A stretch of DNA of 64,000 bases from Collinsella sp. TF08-11AT. Its GTDB lineage: Bacteria; Actinomycetota; Coriobacteriia; Coriobacteriales; Coriobacteriaceae. The stretch covers positions 77,343 to 141,342 of the forward strand of contig NZ_QSRL01000003.1 of NCBI RefSeq assembly GCF_003437035.1, read 5' to 3'. A program made the position numbers and the translations under genes. The notes beneath the pieces were generated by a model. It did no database searches, was not told the origin of the DNA, and was given only the letters and a program-made list of their open reading frames with translations. Of this stretch, positions 8,981-16,718 are shown piece after piece (positions within the stretch are counted from its first letter, which is position 1; each line of letters begins with the position of its first letter).

Positions 8981-10111
8981 ATGTCTGAGTTTGCTGCCGG
9001 TCCTGCCGGTCGTATCGAGCGTGTCCGTGCCCTGATGGTCGAGCGTGGCTACGATGCCATCGTGGTGCGCGACGAGGCTAACCTTCGTTGGCTCACGGGC
9101 GTGAAGGGCGTCTTCGACTACACCTTCGAGTTCCCGCACGCCGCGTTTATTACGGCTGACCAGTGCCTGTTCCACACCGACTCGCGCTACCTCAACAGCT
9201 TTGAGGAGAACACGCCCGCCGGCAGCCCCTGGGTCTACGACATGGACGAGGGCACCATTCCCGGCTGGGTCGCCGGCAAGATCGCGGCCAACAAGTGCCG
9301 CGTCTGCGCTGTCGAGGATGACATGCAGATTAACTTCTACCAGGGCATTCAGCGCGGCCTGGAGGACCGCTCTGTCGCCTGTATGCTGCCGTTGATGCAC
9401 GACGACATCCGCAAGATGCGCGCCATCAAGGATGCCGAGGAGATCGAGCTCATGCGCCATGCGCAGTCGATCACCGATGCCGCCTTCCAGCATATGCTCG
9501 GCTTTATTAAACCCGGTATGACCGAGAAGCAGGTTCGCAACGAGCTCGAGAACTTTATGTTCGCCAACGGCGCCGACAGCCTGGCCTTCGGTTCCATTGT
9601 GGCGAGCGGTCCCAACACCGCCAACCCGCATGCCGTGCCGAGTGACCGTGTCATCGAGAAGGGCGACTTCGTCCTCATGGATTACGGCGCGGGCTACTGC
9701 GATTATCGTTCCGACATGACGCGCACTGTCGTGATGGGCGAGCCTACCCAGGAACAGCTCGACCTGTACGCGCTCGTGCGCCGTACGCACGAGGAGTGCG
9801 TCGCCGCCATCCATCCGGGCGTCGAGGGCAACGACATTTTCAAGCTTTCCAAGAAGATCATCGGCGATGCCGGTTATGGCGATTACTACAACCATGGCCT
9901 GGGCCACGGCGTTGGTATCGACATCCACGAGCTGCCCAACTTTAACCGCAGCAAGAACATCATCGAGGTCGGCTCGGTTGTCACCATGGAGCCCGGCGTC
10001 TACCTGCCCGGTGTGGGCGGCGTGCGCCTGGAGGACTACGGCGTCGTCACCGAGAACGGATATGAGCCCTTCACCAAGACCCCGCACGACCTGCACGTCA
10101 TCGATTGCTAG
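8981..10111 (+). CDS. M24 family Xaa-Pro aminopeptidase / proline dipeptidase
   Basis: 376 aa. An N-terminal creatinase-like domain (1-140) precedes the pita-bread catalytic domain. Dinuclear metal ligands are visible: D in LMDYGAGY, D in YRSDMTRTVV, H in GLGHGVGIDIHE, E in TMEPGVYLPG and E in GGVRLEDYG. It releases or cleaves before proline in peptides in the cytoplasm. Its place before efp is common in Gram-positive genomes, where peptidase and EF-P both concern proline. AAGAAAGGA precedes the ATG. Confidence 0.92.
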   Translation: MSEFAAGPAGRIERVRALMVERGYDAIVVRDEANLRWLTGVKGVFDYTFEFPHAAFITADQCLFHTDSRYLNSFEENTPAGSPWVYDMDEGTIPGWVAGKIAANKCRVCAVEDDMQINFYQGIQRGLEDRSVACMLPLMHDDIRKMRAIKDAEEIELMRHAQSITDAAFQHMLGFIKPGMTEKQVRNELENFMFANGADSLAFGSIVASGPNTANPHAVPSDRVIEKGDFVLMDYGAGYCDYRSDMTRTVVMGEPTQEQLDLYALVRRTHEECVAAIHPGVEGNDIFKLSKKIIGDAGYGDYYNHGLGHGVGIDIHELPNFNRSKNIIEVGSVVTMEPGVYLPGVGGVRLEDYGVVTENGYEPFTKTPHDLHVIDC

Positions 10112-10133
10112 CCCATTTCGATAGATTTTTGGG

Positions 10134-10176
10134 GCGGGGCGTCCGGAGCAATTCGGACGCCCCGCGTTCTCTTTTT
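10134..10176 (+). terminator. Intrinsic terminator after the M24 peptidase gene
   Basis: A 12-bp stem (GCGGGGCGTCCG with CGGACGCCCCGC), an 8-nt loop and a T-rich tail ending in TTTTT. Confidence 0.85.
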
Positions 10177-10207
10177 ATGCGCTCGCTGCAGGCGCCGTCT
10201 GCAAGTG

Positions 10208-10213
10208 TATAAT
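10208..10213 (+). promoter_or_regulatory. Candidate -10 element for efp
   Basis: A perfect TATAAT lies 58 nt before the efp start and just after the terminator. No good -35 sits at 17 nt. Confidence 0.45.
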
Positions 10214-10270
10214 TTCGGTCGTATGTAATTTGGACGCTTGTGCGTTCTGCCCATAACAAGAAAGGTCGCT

Positions 10271-10834
10271 ATGCCTACCATTTCTACCGCCGACTTCAAG
10301 AACGGCCTCGGTCTCCGCATTAAGGACAAGGTCTACACCATCGTCGAGTTCCAGCATGTCAAGCCGGGCAAGGGTGGCGCTTTTGTGCGCTACAAGACCC
10401 GCGACATCAAGAGCGGCCGCGTCGTCGAGAACACCTGCAACGCCGGCACCAAGTTCGAGAGCGTCATGCTCACCACCCGTGAGTTCCAGTACCTCTACAA
10501 CGATGGCACCGACTACATCTTCATGGACAACGAGTCCTATGAGCAGGTTCCCGTTCCCGACGACATGGTGGGCGAGAACTCCAAGTGGCTGCGCGAGAAC
10601 GACATTTGCCAGCTGCTCTTCGCCGACGATGAGCTCATGGGCGTGACCCCGCCGATGTTCATCGAGACCACCATCGTCCAGACCGACCCGGGCTTTAAGG
10701 GCGACACCGTCCAGGGTTCCACCAAGCCGGCCACGATTGACACCGGCGCTGTCATCCAGGTCCCCATGTACCTCAACGAGGGCGAGGTCATCAAGGTTGA
10801 CACCCGCGACGGCAAGTTCGTCTCCCGCGTCTAG
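10271..10834 (+). CDS. efp: Elongation factor P
   Basis: 187 aa, full length. EF-P binds between the P and E sites and relieves stalling at polyproline. The KOW-like N-terminal domain has the modified tip residue as Lys34 in VKPGKGGAF; OB domains II and III follow, ending KVDTRDGKFVSRV. ATG 10271 is chosen because AAAGGTCG precedes it and the sequence starts as in homologues (PTISTADFKNG). No EF-P modifying gene (epmA, ymfI) is seen nearby. Confidence 0.96.
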   Translation: MPTISTADFKNGLGLRIKDKVYTIVEFQHVKPGKGGAFVRYKTRDIKSGRVVENTCNAGTKFESVMLTTREFQYLYNDGTDYIFMDNESYEQVPVPDDMVGENSKWLRENDICQLLFADDELMGVTPPMFIETTIVQTDPGFKGDTVQGSTKPATIDTGAVIQVPMYLNEGEVIKVDTRDGKFVSRV

Positions 10835-10858
10835 CAACCAACTCTTCTAGGAGGACTC

Positions 10859-11221
10859 ATGCCCCAGGAAATCAAGATTGACGGCATCGGCATTTCGCCC
10901 GATGTTCTGACCGCCATCGTCTCGCGCGCCGTGTCGGATGTCGAGGGCATCGCCTCCGTTGGCGTCAAGGACCTTGCCACCAACCTTGTCTCCATGATGC
11001 TCTCGTCCAAGGCCCCGGCTTCCGAGCCGGCGGTCGAGACCGAGGTCGTCGGCGACAAGCTCGCACTCACCGTGCGCGTTGTGGTGTTCTTTGGCTATCC
11101 GTTCAAGAAACTCGCCGAGGCCGTTCGCGCTGCCGTGGTCGCTGCCATCGATGCCCAGGTGGGCGTTGAGGTCGAGCGCGTTGACGTTTGCATCGACGGC
11201 CTCGTTTTCCCCAAGGAGTAA
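10859..11221 (+). CDS. Asp23/Gls24 family envelope stress protein
   Basis: 120 aa of the Asp23 family, recognised by IDGIGISPDVLTAIVSRAVSDVEGIASVG at the N terminus (residues 5-33) and the C-terminal VVAAIDAQVGVEVERVDVCIDG. Family members are membrane-associated cell-envelope homeostasis proteins. It follows efp by 24 nt with an AGGAGG site and precedes nusB by 3 nt, which is the usual order in Gram-positive bacteria. Confidence 0.88.
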   Translation: MPQEIKIDGIGISPDVLTAIVSRAVSDVEGIASVGVKDLATNLVSMMLSSKAPASEPAVETEVVGDKLALTVRVVVFFGYPFKKLAEAVRAAVVAAIDAQVGVEVERVDVCIDGLVFPKE

Positions 11222-11224
11222 CCT

Positions 11225-11812
11225 TTGAGCCTTAAGGTTTATCGCGGGCGTACGCTTGCCCGCAGTCAGGCGCTGCAGCTGCTGTTCCAGGCCGAGGCCA
11301 CGGACAGCCCGCTCGAGCGCGTCCTCGAGGGCGATTTCCTGATCTCGAAGGGCCCCCTCGACCCCTATGCGCTGGAGCTGTGCCGCGGTGCCTACGAGCA
11401 TATCGATCGCATCGACTGTGCCCTGCGCGCCGTCGCCAAGAACTGGGATCTTATGCGCATGCCCGGCGCCGACCGCAATCTGCTGCGTATCGCCGTCTAC
11501 GAGATGCGCTTCCTCACCGACGAAGAGGTCTCGGACGCTATCGTGATCAACGAGGCCGTCGAACTTGCCAAGGCCTATGGCACCGACCAGTCCGCGTCGT
11601 TCGTCAACGGCGTGCTGGGCAAGATCGCGCGCAGCGAGGAGTTGCCGGGTGAGGACCTGTACCAGGAACTGCTGGCCGAGGATCGCGCTCGCGAGGAGGC
11701 CCAGGCTGCTGAGGCTGCCGCCAAGGTCGCTGCCGCTCAGGCTACCGCCGGTGTACTTGCCGAGGATATGGACGCTGCTGAGGCCGTCGAGGCCGACTCC
11801 GTCGAGGAGTAG
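11225..11812 (+). CDS. nusB: Transcription antitermination factor NusB
   Basis: 195 aa. The RNA-binding helical domain occupies about 1-145 (RTLARSQALQLLFQ; NLLRIAVYEMRFL; INEAVELAKAYG; FVNGVLGKIAR). It works with NusE/S10 on rRNA boxA. It starts with TTG at 11225 after AAGGAG in the asp23 stop region. A ~45-residue Ala/Glu-rich tail (about 150-195) extends beyond the normal NusB length and looks disordered. Confidence 0.92.
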   Translation: MSLKVYRGRTLARSQALQLLFQAEATDSPLERVLEGDFLISKGPLDPYALELCRGAYEHIDRIDCALRAVAKNWDLMRMPGADRNLLRIAVYEMRFLTDEEVSDAIVINEAVELAKAYGTDQSASFVNGVLGKIARSEELPGEDLYQELLAEDRAREEAQAAEAAAKVAAAQATAGVLAEDMDAAEAVEADSVEE

Positions 11813-11814
11813 CC

Positions 11815-12054
11815 ATGCCAGAGGGTTCTGTCCGTAACTTTGACGAGATCTCGGACCGTCTGGACCAGATCATCGCTACCGTTCGCTCCAAGGATACGTC
11901 CTTGGAGCGTTCACTCGATCTGTTTGACGAAGCGATTGAGCTGGGCTCCCGCGCGGTCGATATGGTCGACAAGTTTGAGCTGACGCCGCGTGAGGCCGAT
12001 AAGCTCGAACAGGAATACGATGAGGATGCGGCAAACGAATCCCAGGATAGTTAG
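11815..12054 (+). CDS. xseB: Exodeoxyribonuclease VII small subunit
   Basis: 79 aa with the XseB signature NFDEISDRLDQIIATVRS and SLERSLDLFDEAIELG, predicting two packed helices. It binds the large subunit XseA to make a single-strand exonuclease. It begins 2 nt after the nusB stop. The large subunit gene, usually immediately upstream, is not present in this window. Confidence 0.9.
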   Translation: MPEGSVRNFDEISDRLDQIIATVRSKDTSLERSLDLFDEAIELGSRAVDMVDKFELTPREADKLEQEYDEDAANESQDS

Positions 12055-12079
12055 CCGCATCTCCGGATACGAATGGTTG

Positions 12080-12892
12080 ATGGCATTCATGAAACGCGTG
12101 CGTCTTGATGACGAACTGATTTCACAGGGCATCTGCGCCGATCGCGCGGATGCCCTTCGCACTCTTATGGCCGGCCTGGTCTCGAGTGGCGGCGAGCGCT
12201 TGACTTCGCCGGGCCTTAAGGTGACCCCGGGCTTGCCTCTGCACGTGAAGGGGCGCATTCCGTACGTTGGGCGCGGCGGCCTTAAGCTCGAGGGTGCGCT
12301 CGATGCGTTTTGTATCGACCCGACGGGCCTTGTCTGCCTGGACGTAGGCTGCTCTACCGGCGGCTTTACCGATTGTCTGCTCAAGCGCGGAGCTGCGACC
12401 GTTGTCTCGGTGGACGTGGGTCGCGCCCAGTTTGATTGGTCGTTGCGTCAGGACGATCGCGTGACGCTGCATGAGCGCACAAACGTGACGCAGCTGCCTG
12501 AGCTTGGCTATGCCGGTGCCATCGACCTGGCTGTATGTGATGTCTCGTTTACCAGCATCGCGAATATCATCGACGCCGTGCTGGCGTGCCTGAAGCCTTC
12601 GGGTTCGTTCTGCGCGCTCGTAAAGCCCCAGTTTGAGGCGCCGGCTGCGCTGGTGGGCGACGGCGGTATCGTGACCGACTCCGCCGTCCGCCGCGATACA
12701 CTCGTGGCGGCGATTGAGCTTTTTGCCGCCAAGGGCCTGTTCCCGGTCGATGTGTGCGTGTCACCCATTCATGGTGCCAAGGGCAACGTTGAGTTTTTCC
12801 TGTACGGCACAAGGTTTGTCCCCGGGGAGCGCGCCGACGATGAGCTTCAATCCCAGGTATCGGCTTTGAGCGAGAAAGCTGCAACGCTATGA
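12080..12892 (+). CDS. tlyA: TlyA family 23S/16S rRNA 2'-O-methyltransferase (hemolysin A-like)
   Basis: 270 aa. N-terminal S4 RNA-binding domain (RVRLDDELISQGICADRADA), then an FtsJ-like methyltransferase with SAM motif CLDVGCSTGGFTDCLL, the catalytic-lysine segment near RGGLKLEGALDAF and DVSFTSIANI. TlyA methylates ribosomal RNA at sites that affect capreomycin sensitivity; the haemolysin name is historic. ATG 12080 is chosen; ATG 12089 is nearly as good, and neither has a strong ribosome site. Its end overlaps nadK by ATGA. Confidence 0.9.
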   Translation: MAFMKRVRLDDELISQGICADRADALRTLMAGLVSSGGERLTSPGLKVTPGLPLHVKGRIPYVGRGGLKLEGALDAFCIDPTGLVCLDVGCSTGGFTDCLLKRGAATVVSVDVGRAQFDWSLRQDDRVTLHERTNVTQLPELGYAGAIDLAVCDVSFTSIANIIDAVLACLKPSGSFCALVKPQFEAPAALVGDGGIVTDSAVRRDTLVAAIELFAAKGLFPVDVCVSPIHGAKGNVEFFLYGTRFVPGERADDELQSQVSALSEKAATL

Positions 12893-13749
12893 AGGTCTTT
12901 CTGGTCCCCAATTACTACAAGCAAGAGGCGGTCGAGAGCGGCCTGATGCTCGAGCTTTGGCTTTCGCGCCAGGGCTACGAGGTCGCATGGGCTGCCGACC
13001 AGCGATCGAAGATTCAAAGCACGCCTGATATTGATGGCTCCGATCTGGTCATTACGCTCGGCGGCGACGGCACGTTGCTGCGCGCTGCCCGCATCCTCAA
13101 CCATCGCGAGATTCCTATCCTTGGTCTTTCCTATGGTCACCTGGGCTTTTTAACTGCTGCGAGCCCCGAGGAGCGCGACATTCTGCAGGTTGTGAGCGAT
13201 GCTCTGTCCGGCGAGCTCCACGTGAGCCGCCGCGCCACCATCGCCGCGGATATTGTGTCCGTGCGCGAAGACGGCGCGAAGGATGTCGTGCGCACGTTTG
13301 CCCTCAACGATATGGCACTTACGCGCGGTCCCCTGTCCGATATGGTCGAATTTGACATCACGGTGTCCGGCCATCATATCGACCGCCTTCGCGGCGACGG
13401 TGTCGTTGTTTCGACGGCGACCGGCTCCACCGGCTACGCGCTTTCCGCCGGCGGCCCCATTGTCAGCCCCGATTACACGGGTATGGTCTGTGTGCCCATC
13501 GCTCCGCATACCATTCAGGCTCGCGCTTTTTTGACCTCGCCGAGTGATGTCGTCGAGATCTTTATGTCCGATGATCGCCCGAGCGTGCCGGCGATTGCCA
13601 TCGACGGGCAGTTTATTACCTGCGATGGCACGGTCGAGAGCGTGGCCGTGCGTCGTGGTCCCGGCGATGTGCTGCTGCTGGATTACGGCCCCGAGAGCTT
13701 CTATAACTCGGTGAGCCGCGTGTTCTACGGAGTGCGTCATGATCGATGA
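12889..13749 (+). CDS. nadK: NAD kinase
   Basis: Makes NADP from NAD. 286 aa with the GGDGTLLRAAR motif, the conserved ALNDMALTRG and the signature VVSTATGSTGYALSAGGPI. It is coupled at both ends: 4-nt overlap with tlyA and 11-nt overlap with recN. The tlyA-nadK-recN order is widespread in Gram-positive bacteria. Confidence 0.95.
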   Translation: MKVFLVPNYYKQEAVESGLMLELWLSRQGYEVAWAADQRSKIQSTPDIDGSDLVITLGGDGTLLRAARILNHREIPILGLSYGHLGFLTAASPEERDILQVVSDALSGELHVSRRATIAADIVSVREDGAKDVVRTFALNDMALTRGPLSDMVEFDITVSGHHIDRLRGDGVVVSTATGSTGYALSAGGPIVSPDYTGMVCVPIAPHTIQARAFLTSPSDVVEIFMSDDRPSVPAIAIDGQFITCDGTVESVAVRRGPGDVLLLDYGPESFYNSVSRVFYGVRHDR

Positions 13750-15367
13750 GCTGCAGGTTTCTAACATTGCACTCATTCGCGAGGCGACGTTGGTTCCGAG
13801 TGCTGGCCTGACTGTCCTAACCGGCGAGACTGGTGCCGGTAAGACCGCTCTGCTTTCGGCGCTCAAGCTCATATTGGGCGAGCGTGCAGATTCGTCGACG
13901 GTGCGCGAGGGAGAGGAGCTTGCCAGCGTCGAGGCGCGCTTGTTCGATGGCCCGCACGACTCGGAGGGTTTCACCGTGCAGCGCAGCCTTTCTGCCGAAG
14001 GCCGCAGTCGCGTCAGGATCGATGGCCGCATCGCCAGCGTGCGCGAGCTTTCCGAGCGCGTCGGCGTGATGATGGATCTGTGCGGCCAGCATGAGCACCA
14101 GCGCCTTCTCGATCCGGCGCATCATGTTGCCATGGTTGATGCCTGGGCTGGGCGCGCAGCGCTTGAGGCGCTCGAGAAGTATCGCGCCTGTTTTAAGGCT
14201 TCGCGTGACGCCGCCAAGGAGCTTCGCCGTGTGGAGGAAGCCTCGCGTGCGCAGGGGAGCCGTGTCGAGGAGGCTCGCTTTGCCCTCGAGCGCATCGGCG
14301 AGGTCGACCCCAAGCCGGGCGAGTATGAGGAACTCGAGGAACTGCTGCCGCGCTCCGAACATGCCGAGGTACTGGTTGCCACAGCTAACGATGCCCATGC
14401 ATCGCTTGCCGCCGAAGGTGGAGCGCTCGATGCCGTGAACAGCGCCGTGGCCGAGCTTTCCCGTATGGCTACCGTCGATCGCAAACTGGGCGACATTGCC
14501 GATGCGCTTTCGGATGCCTGCATCTCCCTTGAGGATAGCGCGAACGAGCTTCGTGCCTATCGCGATGGCGTCGCCTTCGACCCGCGCGAGCTCGCTCGCA
14601 TGCGTGAGCGGTATTCCGACCTCAAGGGCCTGTTGCGTCAGTGGGGTCCCACCATGGACGATGTTTTTGCCATGCGCGATCGCTCGCAAGAGCTGCTGTC
14701 CCTGGTCGATGATGGCGATGAGCAGATCAAAAAGGCGCGTGAGGCACTCGGGAGCGCCGAGCGCGAGCTGTTCGCTGCCGCCAAGGCGCTTAAGCGCGCT
14801 CGCAATACGGCGGCCCCGCGCTTCTGCCACGAGGTTGGTCGTCAGATGGCACGCTTGGAGATGGGCGGCGCCGAGCTCGTTTGGGAGTCGCGTGATCTTC
14901 CGCGCGCCGAGTGGACGCCGGCGGGTCCTTCAAGCTACGAGCTTTTGTATCGCAGCGGTGCCGGCTTGACGCCGCGTCCCCTGCGCCGCATTGCCTCGGG
15001 CGGCGAGCTCAGCCGCGTCATGCTGGCGAGCAAGGTGGTCTTGGGTAATGCTGACGGCGTCGACACACTGGTATTTGACGAGGTCGATGCCGGTGTCGGC
15101 GGCTCCACGGCTCGTGCTCTTGCTGGTGTGCTGGTCGATCTTGCCGCTACGCATCAAGTGATTGTCGTAACCCACTTGGCGCAAGTCGCCGTCGTGGCCG
15201 ACAAGCATTATGTTGTCAGCAAGGAGCCGGGCGATGTTCCCCAGACGCATTTGGACGAGGTAACCGGCGAAGCGCGTACCGCCGAGATCGCCCGCATGCT
15301 CAGCGGCGATCAGTCCGAGGCAAGCCTGGCGCACGCCAGGCAGATGCTTGCGGAGGCGCGTGCCTAG
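13739..15367 (+). CDS. recN: DNA repair protein RecN
   Basis: 542-aa SMC-like ATPase that acts at double-strand breaks. Walker A GETGAGKTALLSAL is near residue 28, a coiled-coil region lies around 150-350, and the C-terminal signature IASGGELSRVMLA, Walker B TLVFDEVDAGVGG and VVTHLAQVAVVADKH follow. All ATPase motifs are intact. It ends the housekeeping operon and is followed by a bidirectional terminator. Confidence 0.95.
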   Translation: MIDELQVSNIALIREATLVPSAGLTVLTGETGAGKTALLSALKLILGERADSSTVREGEELASVEARLFDGPHDSEGFTVQRSLSAEGRSRVRIDGRIASVRELSERVGVMMDLCGQHEHQRLLDPAHHVAMVDAWAGRAALEALEKYRACFKASRDAAKELRRVEEASRAQGSRVEEARFALERIGEVDPKPGEYEELEELLPRSEHAEVLVATANDAHASLAAEGGALDAVNSAVAELSRMATVDRKLGDIADALSDACISLEDSANELRAYRDGVAFDPRELARMRERYSDLKGLLRQWGPTMDDVFAMRDRSQELLSLVDDGDEQIKKAREALGSAERELFAAAKALKRARNTAAPRFCHEVGRQMARLEMGGAELVWESRDLPRAEWTPAGPSSYELLYRSGAGLTPRPLRRIASGGELSRVMLASKVVLGNADGVDTLVFDEVDAGVGGSTARALAGVLVDLAATHQVIVVTHLAQVAVVADKHYVVSKEPGDVPQTHLDEVTGEARTAEIARMLSGDQSEASLAHARQMLAEARA

Positions 15368-15412
15368 GCCGAGCCGCCACATGCATGTCCAACCCGGCCG
15401 CCACGAAATGGG

Positions 15413-15545
15413 TCCATCTACTACGTTTGGTAGGGCATCGGCAACCACGCCAAGAATTGCAAAAAGAAAACCGCAGGTAGAACGCCTGCGGTTTTCTCTA
15501 TTTTGGGTGTATGGTTGGCGGTTGCGGTTAAAACGTAGTAGATGG
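15413..15545. repeat. 15-bp inverted repeat flanking the recN/murR terminator
   Basis: CCATCTACTACGTTT (15413-15427) and its reverse complement (15531-15545) bracket the bidirectional terminator. The stretch encodes nothing obvious. It could be a small mobile palindrome that carried the terminator, or a stem extension. Confidence 0.6.
15465..15497. terminator. Bidirectional terminator between recN and the MurR/RpiR regulator
   Basis: A 13-bp perfect stem (AGAAAACCGCAGG with CCTGCGGTTTTCT) and 7-nt loop, with A-rich and T-rich flanks on either side. It serves both convergent genes. Confidence 0.88.
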
Positions 15546-15588
15546 GCGTGTTTCGTGACGAGAGGCGTCTATCGGCTCCCCAATTTAC

Positions 15589-16446
15589 CTACTCAACGAC
15601 CTTATCCGGCTGGATGAGCTCCTCGTAGTAGCTGATATGTTCGCGAGCGTCTTCAATCTCGGGCAGCAGGAAGTTGTAGATAACTTCGATGATCATCGTG
15701 GCGCTGATCTTGGAGAACGCAAAGTCACCCGTCGTCAGCAGCGCCTCGTGGTTGACGGTATTAAAAGTGTAGTCTGCCAGGCGCGCGAGTGGAGACTTGC
15801 TGTCGCTGCTGATGACGACTACGGTGGCACCGCAGTCGCGAGCCGCTTTTGCCATGCGATTCAGTCGGCGCGACTTGCCGGAGTTTGAGATGAGCACGAT
15901 GACGTCGCCGGGGCGTAGTGTGAGCGCAAAGCCGATTGATGTCTCGCTAATGGTGCTCGCCATGCAGCGCAGGCCCAGCTGCGAAAACTTAAACGTCGCA
16001 TCGAGCGCGACCGTGTTCGTATTGCCCACAGCCGCAAACTCAATAACCCCTGCATGCTTAAGGGCATGCACAACAGCCGCCAACGTATCGTGGTCGATCC
16101 CGTCGATGGTCGCATTAAGCTCGCTCACCTTGGCAGCCAGGATGTTCTTAAGGCTCTGCTCCATATTGTCGAGCGAGACCTCGTCAGTCAGGCCCTCGTT
16201 GCGCTGGCTTTCCAAATCCCTCGCCAGAGAAAACTGAAAGCTGCGGAAGCTACCAAAGCCCAGCTTGCGGCAGAAGCGCGAAACGGTCGCTTCGGACGTG
16301 GCAGCGGCGCGCGAGAGCTGAGCCGCCGTGAGGCGTGGCGCCTCGGACTGGTGCTCCAATATATAGTCGACAATACGCTGCTCGGACTCGCTGTATCCCT
16401 GATGGGTACTAATGAGGGAAAGTGCGCTCTTGCTACTATCGGTCAT
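15589..16446 (-). CDS. MurR/RpiR family transcriptional regulator
   Basis: 285 aa. N-terminal HTH_6 domain (LSRAAATSEATVSRFCRKLG) and C-terminal SIS sugar-phosphate-binding domain (VALDATFKFSQLG; VLISNSGKSRRLNRMAKAA). It is divergent from fruA, so it probably senses a fructose-derived phosphate and controls the PTS genes, as family members do for neighbouring sugar operons. ATG 16446 is chosen because AGGAG lies 7 nt before it. A candidate -10 (TATACT, reverse strand 16500-16495) lies upstream. Confidence 0.88.
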   Translation of the reverse strand: MTDSSKSALSLISTHQGYSESEQRIVDYILEHQSEAPRLTAAQLSRAAATSEATVSRFCRKLGFGSFRSFQFSLARDLESQRNEGLTDEVSLDNMEQSLKNILAAKVSELNATIDGIDHDTLAAVVHALKHAGVIEFAAVGNTNTVALDATFKFSQLGLRCMASTISETSIGFALTLRPGDVIVLISNSGKSRRLNRMAKAARDCGATVVVISSDSKSPLARLADYTFNTVNHEALLTTGDFAFSKISATMIIEVIYNFLLPEIEDAREHISYYEELIQPDKVVE

Positions 16447-16576
16447 GGATGGCTCCTGGTTGGCATGAAAATCGGACTCGTTTTGTAATGTCATAGTATA
16501 GGGGGATTTTCAATTACAAGATACACCTTGCCGTTTCAAGTGTTGATGGTAAACTTTCACCTACCGTTTACGGTTA

Positions 16577-16591
16577 TGAAAGAACCTTTCA
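16577..16591. promoter_or_regulatory. Candidate operator in the murR-like/fruA divergent region
   Basis: TGAAAG-AAC-CTTTCA is a perfect 6+6 palindrome in the 272-nt divergent region. A second spaced inverted repeat (GTAAAC ... GTTTAC) overlaps just upstream. Either could bind the MurR/RpiR protein; this is inference from position only. Confidence 0.4.
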
Positions 16592-16718
16592 CCGGAGAAT
16601 TGCGCCTTGTCTCTTCTCACGCGGACGGTAGGTTGGTATCTTTCAGTTGTGGAAAAGCGCGCAAGGACGCGCGTGTAGGGGAGCGCCTGCGGGCGCAGTA
16701 CTCAAGAAGGAGGGACAC

